64,000 nucleotides of DNA from Knufia peltigerae (lineage: Eukaryota; Ascomycota; Eurotiomycetes; Chaetothyriales; Trichomeriaceae): positions 62,001 to 126,000 of the forward strand of contig JAPDRN010000069.1 of assembly GCA_030247855.1 (NCBI GenBank), given 5' to 3'. A program made the translations under genes and the position numbers. The notes under the pieces were generated by a model. That model ran no database searches, had not been told where the DNA came from, and saw nothing but the letters and a program-made list of their open reading frames with translations. Within the stretch, counting starts at the first letter, position 1. Each line of letters begins with the position of its first letter. Below, one piece after another: positions 34,340-44,052 of the stretch.

Positions 34340-34795
34340 TGAATTGCTGGAAAGATGAGGATAATAATTCCATGTCTTGTTATTCACTCGTTACATGTAG
34401 CACTACCTACAACTGACCTTTGGAGTCGTACAGTGATACTCTTGAATTTGATGAATAGTATCTAGCCGATATCTGGACAGGTTCATGAATCGCATCTTGC
34501 CGACACTCCCTACAGTACCTCTTTTTTAGGTATTAATACATTCTTACGCCTATAAAGTTGGGTGCTTGGCAAGAGGTTGGTACCAGTATTACTTCGTAGG
34601 TGACCCCGAATTTCTCTTTCGGCAAATCCGACCGTCGGCTACTTGAGATACGGAGTAAACTCACCTCTTTCTTTCTTCTATTGGAAAAGATGAAGGATTG
34701 AAGAGACAAAACATTTTGTTTATTGTTCTTTTCTTTTTCATCCAGTTCTTCTCCTTTGCCCCCAAAAACGTCATTTGTCAAAACCCGCCCCAAAA
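32756..34795. other. 2-kb intergenic region with poly-T/A runs and a GA microsatellite
   Basis: No gene with support. Many T-runs of 6-9 nt and A-runs occur between 32940 and 34200. Copies of the TACGGAGTA-type motif lie at about 33694, 33853 and 34647. In the last 110 nt a three-codon upstream ORF (ATG 34690, stop 34699-34701) precedes the CoA-transferase start. Confidence 0.5.
34305..34333 (+). repeat. (AG)n microsatellite
   Basis: An uninterrupted AG dinucleotide run of about 29 nt between 34305 and 34333; a shorter GAGAGAGAG run lies at about 34185-34193. Confidence 0.9.
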
Positions 34796-36732
34796 ATGGC
34801 ACCAAGCAGAGCGACGGTACTCTTACTACGAGGGGGAAACTGTCAGTCCTTTGTTTCGAGGTCGACGACCAGCGTGCGGAGAAGATGTTTTGCTTCGGCG
34901 ACCTCAGCAACGACAACGACCAAAGTCGCACCGTTGGAAGGTATACGTGTACTTGACATGACCAGAGTATTGGCGGGAGTGAGTTTGTAACCCTCACACC
35001 AAGTTGCAAATGTCCATGTCGATAACTAATGACTATGAATCAGCCATATTGTACTCAAATACTGGGTGACTTGGGGTAAGTACCTACCTCGATACCTTTA
35101 TCCTGAGACATTCGATTTCTGGAAAGACTATACCTACGTATCCCCGTGGTGTCATCGGACGGACGAACTTTATGACGACGAGCAATCATCTCACTGACCA
35201 CTTTCATCAGAGCCGAAGTGATCAAGATTGAACATCCTACGAGAGGTGATGATACTCGTGCTTGGGGTCCACCTTTTGCAAAGTACAAGGATGGAGGTAC
35301 GTATGACAGTCATGTCGCCTTGAGATGTGACTGTAATCACAAGCTCACACGTGTCGATGTCTCGCTACAGCAAAAGGAGGCAAGGCAGGAGAATCTGCGT
35401 ATTTCATCGGCGTAAGTTGTCTCTGTCTACTATTTTCTTACTTTCTCAAGACCACAAACTAAAATCCTTTATGTGTCTTTACGGGGCGTCAGGTCAATCG
35501 AAATAAAAAATCAGTCGGTCTTTCATTTCAACATCCAGATGGTGTCAAGATTCTTCATGAATTAGCAAAAACTTCTGATGTTCTCGTGGAGAATTATATT
35601 CCAGGTATGAAGCAATGTGTTGTTCTTGATATATGCTGCATACCCACTCTCCATTCCCCCGTTCTCTCACTCGTTCGACTGACAGCCCAACCCGATCTTG
35701 TTTCTGACCGTATCAATTTAACCGTTTCGTCGTATAGGATCTTTGAAAAAGTACAAACTCGACTATGAATCTCTACGTAAAATCAACCCTCGGTGAGATG
35801 CTCATCCTGTCCCCAAACGCCCCATACACCTCTCGTATCTATCGTGTCTAGTATTCTTCACGTCCTCGTCTAACCCCCGATCAAATAGTTTAATCTACGC
35901 CTCCATCACCGGGTACGGCCAAACGGGTCCCCACTCGTCTCGTGCCGGTTACGACGTCATGGTCGAGGCGGAAATGGGCCTGATGCACATCACGGGAGAA
36001 CGAAACGGATCGCCCGTCAAGGTCGGCGTCGCCGTCACCGACCTCACCACGGGACTGTACACGTGCAACGCCATCATGGCGTCCCTGTTGGCTCGACAAC
36101 GCACCGACGCCGGCCAACACCTCGACGTGGCCCTCTCCGACTGCCAGGTGGCGACCCTGGCCAACATCGCCAGCAGCGTCCTGATCAGCGGGCAGCGCGA
36201 CGGCGGGAGGTGGGGCACGGCGCACCCGTCCATCGTGCCGTACAAGGGCTTCAAGACCCGCGACGGCGACATCATGCTGGGCGGCGGCAACGACCGGCTG
36301 TTTGGGATCATCTGCGACAAACTGGGCCGGCCGGAGTGGAAGTCGGACCCTCGCTTCGTGACCAACGACGTGCGGGTCCAGCACCGCGACGTCCTGGAGC
36401 GGATGATCGAGGACCTCACCACCGAGAAATCGACGGCCGAGTGGTTGGAGATTCTCGAGGGGAGCGGGATGCCGTACGCCGCCATCAACGACGTCAAGGA
36501 CACCCTGGACCACCCCCACGTCCGCGCCCGGGGGATGGTGACCGAGGTCGACCACGACGCTTGTGGTCAGATCAAACTCGTCAGTCCGCCCGTCAAGTAC
36601 TCGGAGAGCAAGACCGGGGTGAGGACCGCGCCGCCCACGTTGGGCCAGCACACGGAGCACGTCTTGACGGAAGTGCTGGGCATGGACGGGCAAGAGGTTG
36701 AAAGGTTGAAGGCTTCGGGGGTTGTCGCCTGA
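34796..36732 (+). CDS. class-III CoA-transferase (CaiB/BaiF; SUGCT-like), mitochondrial, 450 aa, seven exons
   Basis: Exons are 34796..34978, 35044..35075, 35211..35296, 35371..35411, 35493..35604, 35738..35792 and 35889..36732; all six introns are GT-AG and lie in the first third. The N-terminus is Arg/Ser/Thr-rich and acid-free (a presequence), then LEGIRVLDMTRVLAG-PYCTQILGDLG, AEVIKIEHPTRGDDTRAWGPP and VNRNKKSVGL, the class-III entry block. The catalytic Asp is expected in AGYDVMVEAEMGLM, at the family's YD position. GGGNDRLFGIICDKLGRPEW and the C-terminal PPTLGQHTEHVL also fit. Family role: transfer of CoA between dicarboxylic acids (SUGCT uses succinyl-CoA and glutarate or hydroxymethylglutarate). 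The exact substrate is unknown. Confidence 0.93.
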
Positions 36733-37400
36733 TGTCACGACAGTGGGGAAATTGGACATTATACACGTACATACATGAGACCAAACACATACACATATAC
36801 AACACCCTGATGGCTCTAGGTGAACGCCTGGGATGAATATTGATGGAAAGAAAAACCCAAAATGGCTGCTCTTGCTCCTGCCCCCTGTTCCTGTACTCGG
36901 CGGAGCTCTCCGGGTCCCAAGTGTTCTGAGTATTTCCGTTCATCGTTTCCGCTTTTCCCTTTTGTCATTTTGGTCAAACGACATGACAATATGAATGGAG
37001 ACCAGGCTGAACCTTTGGGGATTGGAATGCAAAAGTTCTTTGGATCCATAAAACCATTTCCCCCCTTGTTCCCTCACGTCAACGCTGCGCCAATGCCACG
37101 CCACGGGTTGGAAACGACAACAATCAAATCATGTCCGGTGATGTTGATCAGCCAAACTCGCTTGCTCGACATGCATTCTTGTGTTCCGGTGGACTCCTTT
37201 TTCTTTCTAACGTGCCTCGGCATACAAGGACACAGCGGAGGGGATTTTGAGACAGGAAGGGGGTGACCCAAGTACTCAAAGTCGGCCAGTCAGCCGACCA
37301 ACCAGGGGGAAAAAATGCCGAAATGGCTTTGCGGATGGGGTGCGTATGATCGAGTATTCGACAACGAAACATCTTCTCGTCCTTGGCCGTGCCCCCACGG
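36733..37400. other. convergent intergenic tail region
   Basis: 3' flanks of the CoA-transferase and riboflavin-synthase genes; no coding signal with support. Confidence 0.5.
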
Positions 37401-38123
37401 TCACGACTGGTGTCCCTTCAAAGACGCCATCTTCTCTTCGACCAGTCTCCCGACGATCTTTTCCAGCATCGCCGGCGCCCCTTCCTTCCCCACCGTCCCC
37501 TCGAAGTAACCCACTACGCTCTTCTCGACGAGTTTCCCTACAATGTCGATCTCGACGTTGACGCCGTCCCCGGCTTGCTTCTTGGCCATGACCACCCTTT
37601 CCTGGGTGTAGGCGATCAACATGACCTCGAACCAACCCTGACCGTCGTCCACCCTGGTTATGGTCAAACTGGCGCCGTCGAGAGTGATGTAACCCTTTTC
37701 CACAATGTACCTCAGCACGCTCTTCTCCCTCGGACTCAATCGGAAGGTCAGGGCGTTCCCGTCGGGCGTCACCGACGTCACCGTGGCCACCGTGTCGACG
37801 TGACCTTGGACAAAGTGCCCTCCCATCCTCGTGGTCGCGGAGACGGCCCTCTCGAGGTTCACGGGACTCCCCGTGGTGAGGTCCCCCAGGTTCGTCCTCC
37901 GGAGTGTCTCGGGGGCCACGCCGACCTTGAAGCTTTGTCCGTCGAACTCGGTGACGGTCAGGCAGGTGCCGTTGACGCTTATGGAGTCGCCCAGGGCCGC
38001 GTCGGAGAGGATGGAGGAGCAGTCGGAGATGGTCAGGGAGGTGCCGTTGCCGCCCGAGGTCGAGGGGTCGAGTGCCGTCAGGGACGTGACGGTCCCGACC
38101 GTCTCTACTAGACCCGTGAACAT
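37401..38123 (-). CDS. RIB5: riboflavin synthase, 240 aa
   Basis: Single exon. The protein starts with the invariant MFTGLVETVG and consists of two lumazine-binding repeats (about 1-105 and 106-215). Repeat 1 has SISVNGTCLTVTEF and FKVGVAPETLRRTNLG; repeat 2 opens at MGGHFVQGHVD and has YITLDGASLTITRV and FEVMLIAYTQE. The enzyme dismutates two 6,7-dimethyl-8-ribityllumazine molecules into riboflavin, the last step of the pathway, in the cytosol. Length fits fungal Rib5/RibE (~235 aa). The upstream frame continues to 38282, but MFTGLVE is the universal N-terminus, which fixes the start. Several flavoenzymes lie in this window, but nothing shows co-regulation. Confidence 0.97.
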   Translation of the reverse strand: MFTGLVETVGTVTSLTALDPSTSGGNGTSLTISDCSSILSDAALGDSISVNGTCLTVTEFDGQSFKVGVAPETLRRTNLGDLTTGSPVNLERAVSATTRMGGHFVQGHVDTVATVTSVTPDGNALTFRLSPREKSVLRYIVEKGYITLDGASLTITRVDDGQGWFEVMLIAYTQERVVMAKKQAGDGVNVEIDIVGKLVEKSVVGYFEGTVGKEGAPAMLEKIVGRLVEEKMASLKGHQS

Positions 38124-38667
38124 TGTGGCGCCGAGAGAAGAAAAGGGGGACGTGTGGCTCGTAAGATGGAGAGAGACGTCTCGGAGGGAGGAGGGGTCTG
38201 TTGAAACGAGATCAAAATGGAACGGGATCGTCCGGTGAGGGCGGAGGAAAGGAAAATGACTTTTTCGACACTTTTGGGTCAAACAAAAGCAAGGCGAAGA
38301 TATGTCGACGAGAATAATAGAGAAGACTGTGATGGCTTACTGACTCAATCACTAGGTGGTAGATGCGGGATGTGGTGTGCGAGCGTAATTAATTAATTAC
38401 CTTGGTTTATTCTCCCCGCGAACCGTCAAGACCCGATCGAGGGGTCGCCGCTTTAAGCAGAGAGATGAACTGGCATACTGACAGCTGATCCTACTGAAAT
38501 AGATACTACAGATTCTTCACTTCCTGCTTATCTTGCCGTACCTGAGTTGCCAACCAGTACAAGATGGGTCTCCTTCGGTATGTACATTATGGCCTGGCTT
38601 TGACACAACAGACGAAACCCTCCTCCTTGAGCCCCTTATAGCCAGCCTATTGCACCCACAACAAGAC
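38124..38667. other. riboflavin synthase promoter region
   Basis: No gene seen. Contains a TTAATTAATTA stretch near 38390 and a pyrimidine/purine-biased leader upstream of 38123. Confidence 0.5.
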
Positions 38668-40423
38668 CTATTGTAGCTCTCTCTCGGCCAACCATCTTCT
38701 CCATTTGGGTGCCGCGTTTCGTCGCCATGTCTTGCCACACATATAAGTCGGGATAGCAGCCAGCATTGAGCACAACACACAAAGGCCGAAAAACAGGAAC
38801 GTGTATCCGTAGTTGGTGGCGTTGATGAACGGCTGGACAGAGTACGAGATGGCAAAGTTGATGCACGACGAACAGATGGCCAACACGACGACCAGTTCTC
38901 CGGCAATCTACAGAACAAGTGCGTTAGTATGCCCGAACCACAACAACGCATAGGTCCTCCGATGACTTACCCCGGGGAAACACTCCATGGCATACGCCGT
39001 GGCAATTGAGCAGGCCGACACTTGATGCGCAATCATACTACCCACCCCAAAGGCGACCGTCATCCAATGCAAGCCGCCATTGGCACCCCATCCGTACAGT
39101 TGGTAGCCGACCGCGGCGTACACGAAGGAGAAACACAGGGTCCACAGTCTCATTTCCGGTTCTTTGACACCATTGTTCCGGCGAGCCAGGAAAATGACAA
39201 TGTGGTCACTGAGGACACCTGTGGCCCATCCGACAAAGTTGCCCACGAGTGCCGCGAGGAAGATCAACCCGGTCGACGTGGTTGACCAGTTGTACGGTGG
39301 CTCGGTCATGATCTCCGAGATGGTATTGAACGACACAATACCTGCCGTGCAGCCGAAGGCAAAAATGACTCCGGCGATGACGATGTTGGGGAACGTGAAC
39401 AGCAGAAAAGGTCGGCGGAAGTATTGCCAGTAGCTTGTCTTGTCCTCCGCGAAATATACCCACGGCTTCAACTTCTGCAGGTACGTCCGTTTGGGGAATT
39501 GATGGGACAATCCGTTGTCGACTTCTGGCTCGCTTGGGCTTTCGGTGCTTGTCAGGGTGTTCTCGACGTCTTTGGTATTGGCCACAGTCGAAACAGGGTG
39601 TCCAGTTCTGGCTCCGCCACCGTTGATGCGGCTGAACAGAAACCTCGGGAACAATGTCTCCTCAAACGTAAGAAAGAGGAGAACCAAGACTCCCCCATCA
39701 ATGATGGCCACTATGTACTGTGACCAACGCCAATTTAAATTATCTGCGATGCTTCCACCAGTAATCAGACCAAGGATTGAGCCCAACTGTTGTCCAAACA
39801 AGTAAAAGCTCAACATCCGTCCACGTTGATGGGTATAGAACATGTCGAATACGCTCAACTGAATGACGGCTTGGTATGCGGCAGTTCCGACGCCGTTCAG
39901 CACCATGGCAAGCATCCAAGATGCCGTGCCGTTGAAGTACCCAAGCCAGATACCTGCACACATGCAGATGGCCGTGGAGGCCAAAAAGACAGGTCGGCGA
40001 CCGATCTTCATGGCAGTAGGTATCCAAAAGATGTTGACAAATCCCAAAAGGAGATAGTTCAATGCAGAACCTCCATTCATGTTCGTGAGAGTTACTCCAG
40101 TGTCAGTAGACACGGTGGTCCACGCAGCACCGAGGGTATTCTCTCCATAGGAGAAGGCACAGGCGTACAGAGCGAGCAAGAAGAGTTGATAGTACTTCTT
40201 GAAGCGGTGCCAGCGCAAAGGATCAGCACCCGCATTGGTAGGCTGAGGTATCAAGACGATGTCACTTGATCCTTTGGCATGGACAGCTTGAAGATCATGA
40301 TTGACTGTAGACAGGGTTAGCCATCTAGATGGACAGTTCAGTCGCAGGCACGCCTGAAAGATACATACCATCCACAAGTTGTTCTGTGCCAGGCACATTC
40401 AGATCATACATGTCTGCGGTCAT
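38668..40423 (-). CDS. MFS transporter, 542 aa, three exons
   Basis: Exons are complement(40369..40423), complement(38971..40304) and complement(38668..38907); introns of 64 and 63 nt. The first exon encodes only the N-terminal MTADMYDLNVPG segment; the intron joins LVD to VNHDLQ. The body has GADPLRWHRFKKYYQLFLLA, then TM1, and the conserved loop MKIGRRPVFLAST. A central cytoplasmic loop (~residues 270-310) is rich in Glu/Ser/Thr; six more helices follow. The pattern P-x-x-P-x-x-W before TM1 is typical of fungal drug:H+ antiporter-like MFS. The substrate is unknown. It lies between riboflavin synthase and a Zn2Cys6 factor, all on the minus strand. Confidence 0.9.
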
Positions 40424-41095
40424 TGTTGCGCGCCTTTCTCAAAGACAAGGATTGAAGAGGGTGAGAGAAGAATCATGGCGATCCAGACGCACAAGTACCC
40501 TCTTATATCTTGTATTCGATGGGAGCGATGGACTCTATCGACAGTGATTGATATCAAATGCGGGGAGTTTCCGGCATTAGACCAACGCCCCAGGGGATGG
40601 TGCTTGACTCGACCCACTTCAACAGAAGGTCGAAGCGTGAACGAATCATTAGTCCCTGTATGGGCCGATTTCGAACCCTCAGGACGGGCTTCTCTGCAAC
40701 GGAGGATTGGTCCGGTAACCCCAATGGTCAGATACGGATGACCACCGGCATATTCGTTAGGTTTGCTATCGTCGGTGGTGGCAACGGTCTAGATGTGTCA
40801 AGACAACGAATGAATCTTGAGGGACGGAGATTAGCGTGTTGCAGCCACCATCCCGCAAGTCCATTTCGGTTACTTCTTCTCAGTGGTGGTCAAAATCTTT
40901 CAAGTCTCTTTGTCTTTGGCTTCGTCTTCGTCTTCGTGCTATATTGGTGCGCAGTATATACATAATTTGGAGTGGTTAGCAGAAAGATGTTCTGTTGCGT
41001 TAGTGGTCGTAGTCTTCTATCCAAATTAAAAATATACTACATAGTTTGTAATGATCACTGAAAGGAGATTCTGTTGCGCTGGTGGTCGTCACCTC
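40424..41095. other. promoter of the MFS gene and 3' side of the Zn2Cys6 gene
   Basis: No gene seen. A duplicated motif around 40990-41010 and 41065-41095 (TCTGTTGCG then a GGTCGT run) suggests a small local direct repeat of ~25 nt. Confidence 0.45.
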
Positions 41096-42802
41096 TTATG
41101 CAAGTGACATATTACCGCAGAGCGGAGCAACGAAATGCTCCCAATCATTCTTCTGCGTATCCCGCACGTAATCCGAGATATGCTGAAGATCTCTCGCTTG
41201 CCAGATTTTTTCGATCACTGACCGCGTACGGGTGACGTTGGCCATGGAGTCACTGAGCCGCTCCAAAGCATATAGAACAAACGGGCGAGCATAAGTCGGT
41301 GCAGCGCTAATATAATGCGGTTCTCGAAAAGGTCGATCCAGTTCGAGCTGTACAGCAGCGACAAACAATGGCCAGGTTATGCCTGCAACCACTTGGCGTT
41401 CTAGCAGGACATCCGCCACGCTCAGTATCTTATCTACTTGAGCCGAAACCCAAGGCATGGATGGCTCGGCACCGTTCAAAAGACACTGTAGATATAATTC
41501 TGCAGCCAATCTCTTCAATTCGGCCGCTTGAGGAAGGACATCGTCATCGGTGTCCCAGATCTGTTGCTTGAGCTCGCTTAGTTGTGTCTCCAACGCGGCA
41601 GTTGTGGCATGGTATTCGGGCGTGTTGCGAACACTGTGATCTTGACGTCCAAGCTCTGTGATCTTGCTCAGCACAGAGACCAACTCTGGAGAGCATCCCA
41701 GCCACTGATCACACTCAGAATTTTCTTCCCAGAAGTCGTTTCCAAAGACAGGGTCCTCCCCGCAAGCCGTACGTCCGATGACATCCTGAAAGGCAAAAAA
41801 TCGTTCACAGAAGTGGACGATCTGGCTCTCTTCAAATGTAGACATGCTCTGAGGTGTTATCTGGCGGCGCAACCGTACCAAATCCCTTGCTCCCTTCAGG
41901 TGTATCACCCATCGTTTGTCACATTCATTTGCAATCTCAAACATGCATAGTAGTACCATGACGACCAATGTTTCTGCACTCATCGCGACTTGCCTTGGGT
42001 CCGAGTCACGGAGTCGAGTTCGAAGGTCCTGGAGGACGCCATGGCTAAGCTGTAAAGCCGTTGCTTTATAGCTGCTGTCACTCCTTGATCGATGGCAGGC
42101 TGACAATGCCAGTATTGAGTTCATTGTAAGCATAGAGCCGCTGATCGCAAACGGAACTAGCAGGGACACCAATGGTGAATCTGAGGTGAGGCTTGCCATG
42201 CTCAAAGGGGAGACCTTATGTACGTAGTACGAAAGCAACAAGTTTGTCTCATTAGGACCGCAGGATCTGACACTCGGAAGGAGATCGAGTGGTGGCGTTA
42301 TAGAATGGTTTGTCTGTGCAAGTTCTTGGGTGGTAAGCCAAGGACTGAGAGAGGGAGTGCTTGTAGATTCTTCGTGCTCTGTCTCTGCCACTGAGTTTGC
42401 CACCTGGGCATCGTGGAGCATCAACTCGAAGTAGTCATCGTAGTCCAGCAATTCCTGTATATTGTCGATGGTAGTGTTGACAAAACTGTATGGAAACACG
42501 CGAGGGACGGGTAACCATATGCTCAGGTCATTTGGTAAATCCGTTGTCGAAAGCGAGAATTGGCCAGTCCTCCCACGATCTTTTGACCAAACACCCGCTC
42601 GTCCGAAACTGAGGCCCTTGGAGACATATTCGGACTCCCACTTGAGCGCCGTCGCAGTGACACATTCCAAGCCCTTCGCCTTGCATTGCTCACATACGGG
42701 CTTCTCCTCTCCGCATTTTATCTTACGGATGCGACAGCTTTGGCAACCAGTCCTTGTTCGACGCTTGATCGGACCTGTAGTCGACTTGCGAGGACGAGGC
42801 AT
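41096..42802 (-). CDS. Zn(II)2Cys6 transcription factor, 568 aa
   Basis: Single exon. Cluster cysteines are 20, 23, 30, 37, 40 and 47 (GCQSCRIRKIKCGEEKPVC, then EQCKAKGLEC), preceded by a basic, proline-rich N-terminus. The remainder is helical and matches the fungal transcription-factor II type (DPRQVAMSAETLVVMVLLCM; HLKGARDLVRLR). There is no leucine zipper. It sits upstream of a minus-strand MFS gene and beside the decayed MFS/oxygenase pair at 43.3-45.1 kb, so it could once have served a local cluster; that link is inference. Confidence 0.9.
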   Translation of the reverse strand: MPRPRKSTTGPIKRRTRTGCQSCRIRKIKCGEEKPVCEQCKAKGLECVTATALKWESEYVSKGLSFGRAGVWSKDRGRTGQFSLSTTDLPNDLSIWLPVPRVFPYSFVNTTIDNIQELLDYDDYFELMLHDAQVANSVAETEHEESTSTPSLSPWLTTQELAQTNHSITPPLDLLPSVRSCGPNETNLLLSYYVHKVSPLSMASLTSDSPLVSLLVPFAISGSMLTMNSILALSACHRSRSDSSYKATALQLSHGVLQDLRTRLRDSDPRQVAMSAETLVVMVLLCMFEIANECDKRWVIHLKGARDLVRLRRQITPQSMSTFEESQIVHFCERFFAFQDVIGRTACGEDPVFGNDFWEENSECDQWLGCSPELVSVLSKITELGRQDHSVRNTPEYHATTAALETQLSELKQQIWDTDDDVLPQAAELKRLAAELYLQCLLNGAEPSMPWVSAQVDKILSVADVLLERQVVAGITWPLFVAAVQLELDRPFREPHYISAAPTYARPFVLYALERLSDSMANVTRTRSVIEKIWQARDLQHISDYVRDTQKNDWEHFVAPLCGNMSLA

Positions 42803-43293
42803 TCGGAGTATTCATCCTCGCTATTACCTGTAAACTAGGATGCTCAGTATCTTTGATTGAGCGGTCGTGAGCAGTTTGGGTTGATGCATTGGCAGAAGGT
42901 GGAAAGGAAGAGACGATGATGGTTGATGCGATGGATGGAGGAGGGGCAGCATCATGTGACGCGTTCTTGGCACCGACAAGGCTACATTGCAAGGCTGAAC
43001 TTGCGACATTCGTAACCTGGCAGACTGATTGACAACGAATCCAAAACAATATGATATCAAGTCCATGCCCGATGCAACCTCCCCAATCTGGGCCCGGAAA
43101 TTATCATCCTGGTGGAAACTGGACATGCAGCCGGGCAGCATGAGTGCCGTACCACCAGGTCCAACTATATTCCTGAGTCAAGACTATTGCCTGAACACAT
43201 ATCACACGAGGTCGTTAAGCACATCAATCGAGAGTGGAAGAATCAAACGCTATTTACTTTGACCGCGGCACCATTTTTCTCAAGCTCAGCACC
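42803..43293. other. intergenic between the Zn2Cys6 factor and the decayed transporter
   Basis: No gene seen; ordinary base composition. Confidence 0.5.
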
Positions 43294-44035
43294 TTACGAC
43301 GGGATGCCATCGATGGTAAACGCTTCCTGATCAAGGTCGCCGAACTTGATCGCAATCTCTTCCAGCGTCAAACCGCGAGTCTCGATCCAGACGAAGTATA
43401 TAATCAGAAGGAAGAGAATATCCTAGAATGCATTGATTATATAGAACTTCCACCCGAGATCGCCTATGGCGTACGACATCGCGAACGAAGCCAAAATTCT
43501 GCATCAAACTGGTCAGTCAAAAGTCCGATCTCCCCTTCTACTATAACAAAAAACACGTAGAGGGGGGAGAGAGACGGTGGGCCATACCCAAATCCACTGG
43601 TCACAAGTCGGAAGAGCGAGAGCCCAGCGGCTCGAATTCGATAAGATACCACCTCCGTCGAGTAGATGGTGTTCGAAGGTGTAAATGAGCCTGCGTAGAA
43701 ACCCTTGAAGATGAAGATCATGGCTACGGTGCCATAAACGCCGGAGGTATTGCCACCATTTCCGTATACTGAATGTATGTTAGAGCCCGACAACTAAACA
43801 TCATATCATCGTGGGAGAGAAAACCTGCCTTTTGCGAGACCTCCAAAGATGAATAGTGATACGATCATTCCACCAACACCGAGTAGGCCTAATGGTTTAC
43901 GCCCGATAATATCGACGATGAAGCTACCACCCACAGCAAGGACAAGACTCCAGCAGCTCAAGATTGTATTGATCTGAAGCTTGGTCTTTGCAGAAGTGAT
44001 GCCAGCTTGAGTCAACATCGCCCCGAGGTAGTATC
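43294..44035 (-). pseudogene. 3' half of an MFS sugar-transporter gene, decayed
   Basis: Three exon-like blocks on the complement (about 43828..44035, 43588..43768 and 43294..43498) read as the second half of a fungal hexose/lactose-type sugar porter: YYLGAMLTQAGITS, DIIGRKPLGLLGVGGM, STEVVSYRIRAAGLSLF, then LGWKFYIINAF and the C-terminal IYFVWIETRGLTLEEIA (the family E-T-[RK]-G-x-[ST]-L-E-E motif). The natural end is TAA at 43294-43296. Damage: everything N-terminal (about the first six or seven membrane segments) is missing; TAG at 43423-43425 interrupts ...INAF-stop-DILF where the family has Trp; the first intron has a GC rather than GT donor (43826-43827). The block is abutted head-to-head by the decayed oxygenase. 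Confidence 0.85.
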
Positions 44036-44052
44036 TTGAAAGGCATAGGTCA

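Noticed and set aside
35890..36759. 289-codon open frame on the minus strand opposite the CoA-transferase last exon
   Set aside because: It is an antisense shadow of a GC-rich coding exon; its Arg/Val/Asp/Gly-rich composition and lack of motifs fit that.
37383..38111. 242-codon plus-strand frame opposite riboflavin synthase
   Set aside because: Riboflavin synthase motifs on the minus strand are unmistakable; this frame is its shadow.
40660..40700. TTCGAA string as a possible tRNA T-loop
   Set aside because: Flanks do not form the T-stem, acceptor stem or D-arm on either strand.
37401..42802. A biosynthetic gene cluster (MFS genes, regulator, oxygenase remnant)
   Set aside because: No backbone enzyme (PKS, NRPS, terpene cyclase, DMATS) is visible in the window, so a cluster claim is not supported.
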